Positions 13,698-14,453 of a stretch of DNA of 14,453 bases are shown here, one piece after another. The DNA is taken from NCBI GenBank assembly GCA_964370795.1, contig CAYJME010000069.1, positions 1 through 14,453 on the forward strand. Reading direction: 5' to 3'. The stretch is from JAHFOW01 sp964370795 (lineage in GTDB: Bacteria > Planctomycetota > Brocadiia > Brocadiales > Brocadiaceae). Below the pieces are notes generated by a model, which saw only the letters and a program-made list of their open reading frames with translations, searched no databases and had not been told where the DNA came from. Numbering within the stretch: the stretch's first letter is position 1; each line of letters begins with the position of its first letter. A program made the position numbers and the translations under genes.

Positions 13698-14453
13698 TCA
13701 AGCCATCTCCGGAAGTATTTCGTTAACAAGGTTCTTAAGGTAGTTGACCGTTTTTTCCGGATCGTCAAAATTGGAAACCGTTTCTGCCACTTCCTTTGCT
13801 TTTTCAAAGGTAATGGACCGGACAATCTTTTTAATTTCAGGTATAATGGTTGCGGGCGCTACACTGAATTGTGTAATTCCTAAACCGACAAGGGGTATTG
13901 TATACTCAATCTCACTCCCCATTTCTCCACAAATCCCAATGGGAATATTGTTCTCAGTCGCCGCCTTTATCGCAATCCTTAAAAGCCTCAAGATTGCCGG
14001 ATGTACAGGGCAATACAAATACGCAACCCGTTCGTTATTGCGATCAACTGCAAGTGAATACTGAATGAGGTCATTCGTGCCAACACTGAAGAAATCACAT
14101 TCTTTTGCCAGCATATCCGCTATCATGACAGAAGACGGCACTTCGATCATAACTCCCATGCCAATATTTTTATCGAAAGGAATGTTTTCCTTTTCTAGTT
14201 CTTCCATTGTTTCCCATACCATTTGCTTTGCGCGACGTAACTCCTGAAGCGATGAAATGAGAGGAAACAGAATTTTCACATTTCCCAGCGCTGAAGCCCT
14301 GAGAAGTGCCCTGAGTTGTGTCTTAAATAACTGGGGATTTTCAAAGCAATAGCGAATAGAACGGCATCCTAAAAAAGGGTTTCCTTCCTTTCGTTCATCC
14401 AAATAGGTAAATTTGTCAGCGCCGAGATCGAGCGTTCTAATAATAATGGGCTT
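13698..14453 (-). CDS. ptsI: Phosphoenolpyruvate-protein phosphotransferase (PTS enzyme I), C-terminal part
   Basis: Enzyme I takes phosphate from phosphoenolpyruvate and passes it to HPr. The window holds the last ~251 residues of the PEP-binding TIM-barrel domain; the frame is open to the window edge. Signatures are IIIRTLDLGADKF at the edge, NPFLGCRSIRYC, FPLISSLQELRRAK, GVMIEVPSSVMIAD, the PEP-binding DFFSVGTNDLIQYSLAVDR and the active-site cysteine in GICGEMGSE (codon 13929-13931). It ends in a short helix (LKNLVNEILPEMA), which is typical. The TTG at 14402 is internal, not a start. Enzyme I in a bacterium with few sugar transporters often serves a regulatory PTS; this is inference. HPr is not in the window. 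Confidence 0.93.
   Translation of the reverse strand, partial: KPIIIRTLDLGADKFTYLDERKEGNPFLGCRSIRYCFENPQLFKTQLRALLRASALGNVKILFPLISSLQELRRAKQMVWETMEELEKENIPFDKNIGMGVMIEVPSSVMIADMLAKECDFFSVGTNDLIQYSLAVDRNNERVAYLYCPVHPAILRLLRIAIKAATENNIPIGICGEMGSEIEYTIPLVGLGITQFSVAPATIIPEIKKIVRSITFEKAKEVAETVSNFDDPEKTVNYLKNLVNEILPEMA

Overview
The window looks like a chromosomal segment of a moderately AT-rich Gram-negative-type bacterium. My best inference is an anammox-type planctomycete (Brocadiales). The reasons are the mix of an RCC1-repeat envelope protein, a two-subunit glycine dehydrogenase, a secreted fungalysin/thermolysin-like peptidase, and the order DUF2344-rng-rplU-rpmA-obg-coaX. That placement rests on gene content from memory, not on any search.

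Left part (1-4110, mostly + strand). The window opens inside gcvPB (glycine cleavage P-protein, subunit 2). A short in-frame tail that resembles the C-terminus of a LOG/TIGR00730 protein follows it. A gene-poor stretch with nested inverted repeats (916-1049) leads to a secreted zinc metallopeptidase (1271-2935). After another gene-poor stretch with small orphan reading frames comes a secreted beta-rich protein gene (3280-3804). Two consecutive in-frame stops (TGA TAG) break that gene just after its signal peptide. A good stem-loop terminator follows at 3857-3891.

Middle part (4115-8329, - strand). Reading 5'->3' on the minus strand, the genes are: a 189-aa protein made of a duplicated ~90-aa unit of unknown function, a class III PLP aminotransferase with a four-cysteine insertion, a YaiI/DUF188 protein, a short GIY-YIG protein, and an RCC1-repeat probable lipoprotein. 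Their leftward promoter lies in a compact divergent intergenic region (8330-8466). That region holds an 11-bp perfect inverted repeat and a near-consensus rightward promoter for a TPR protein (8467-8907).

Right part (8918-14453, - strand). This is a conserved housekeeping run. A 3'-truncated-by-window ptsI (PTS enzyme I, C-terminal part) is followed by a strong promoter (TTGACA-17-TAAAAT at 13656-13684). Then come a DUF2344 protein whose conserved N-terminus extends upstream of its first ATG, RNase G/E, ribosomal proteins L21 and L27, the Obg GTPase, and type III pantothenate kinase (coaX) overlapping the end of obg. RNase G, L21/L27 and Obg link RNA processing to ribosome assembly; CoaX starts coenzyme A synthesis.

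No tRNA, rRNA, CRISPR array or intact insertion sequence was recognised. The least explained items are the duplicated-domain gene with its palindromic divergent promoter, the double-stop secreted protein, the ATG-less N-terminus of the DUF2344 gene, and the structured non-coding stretches at 916-1049 and 5775-5818.
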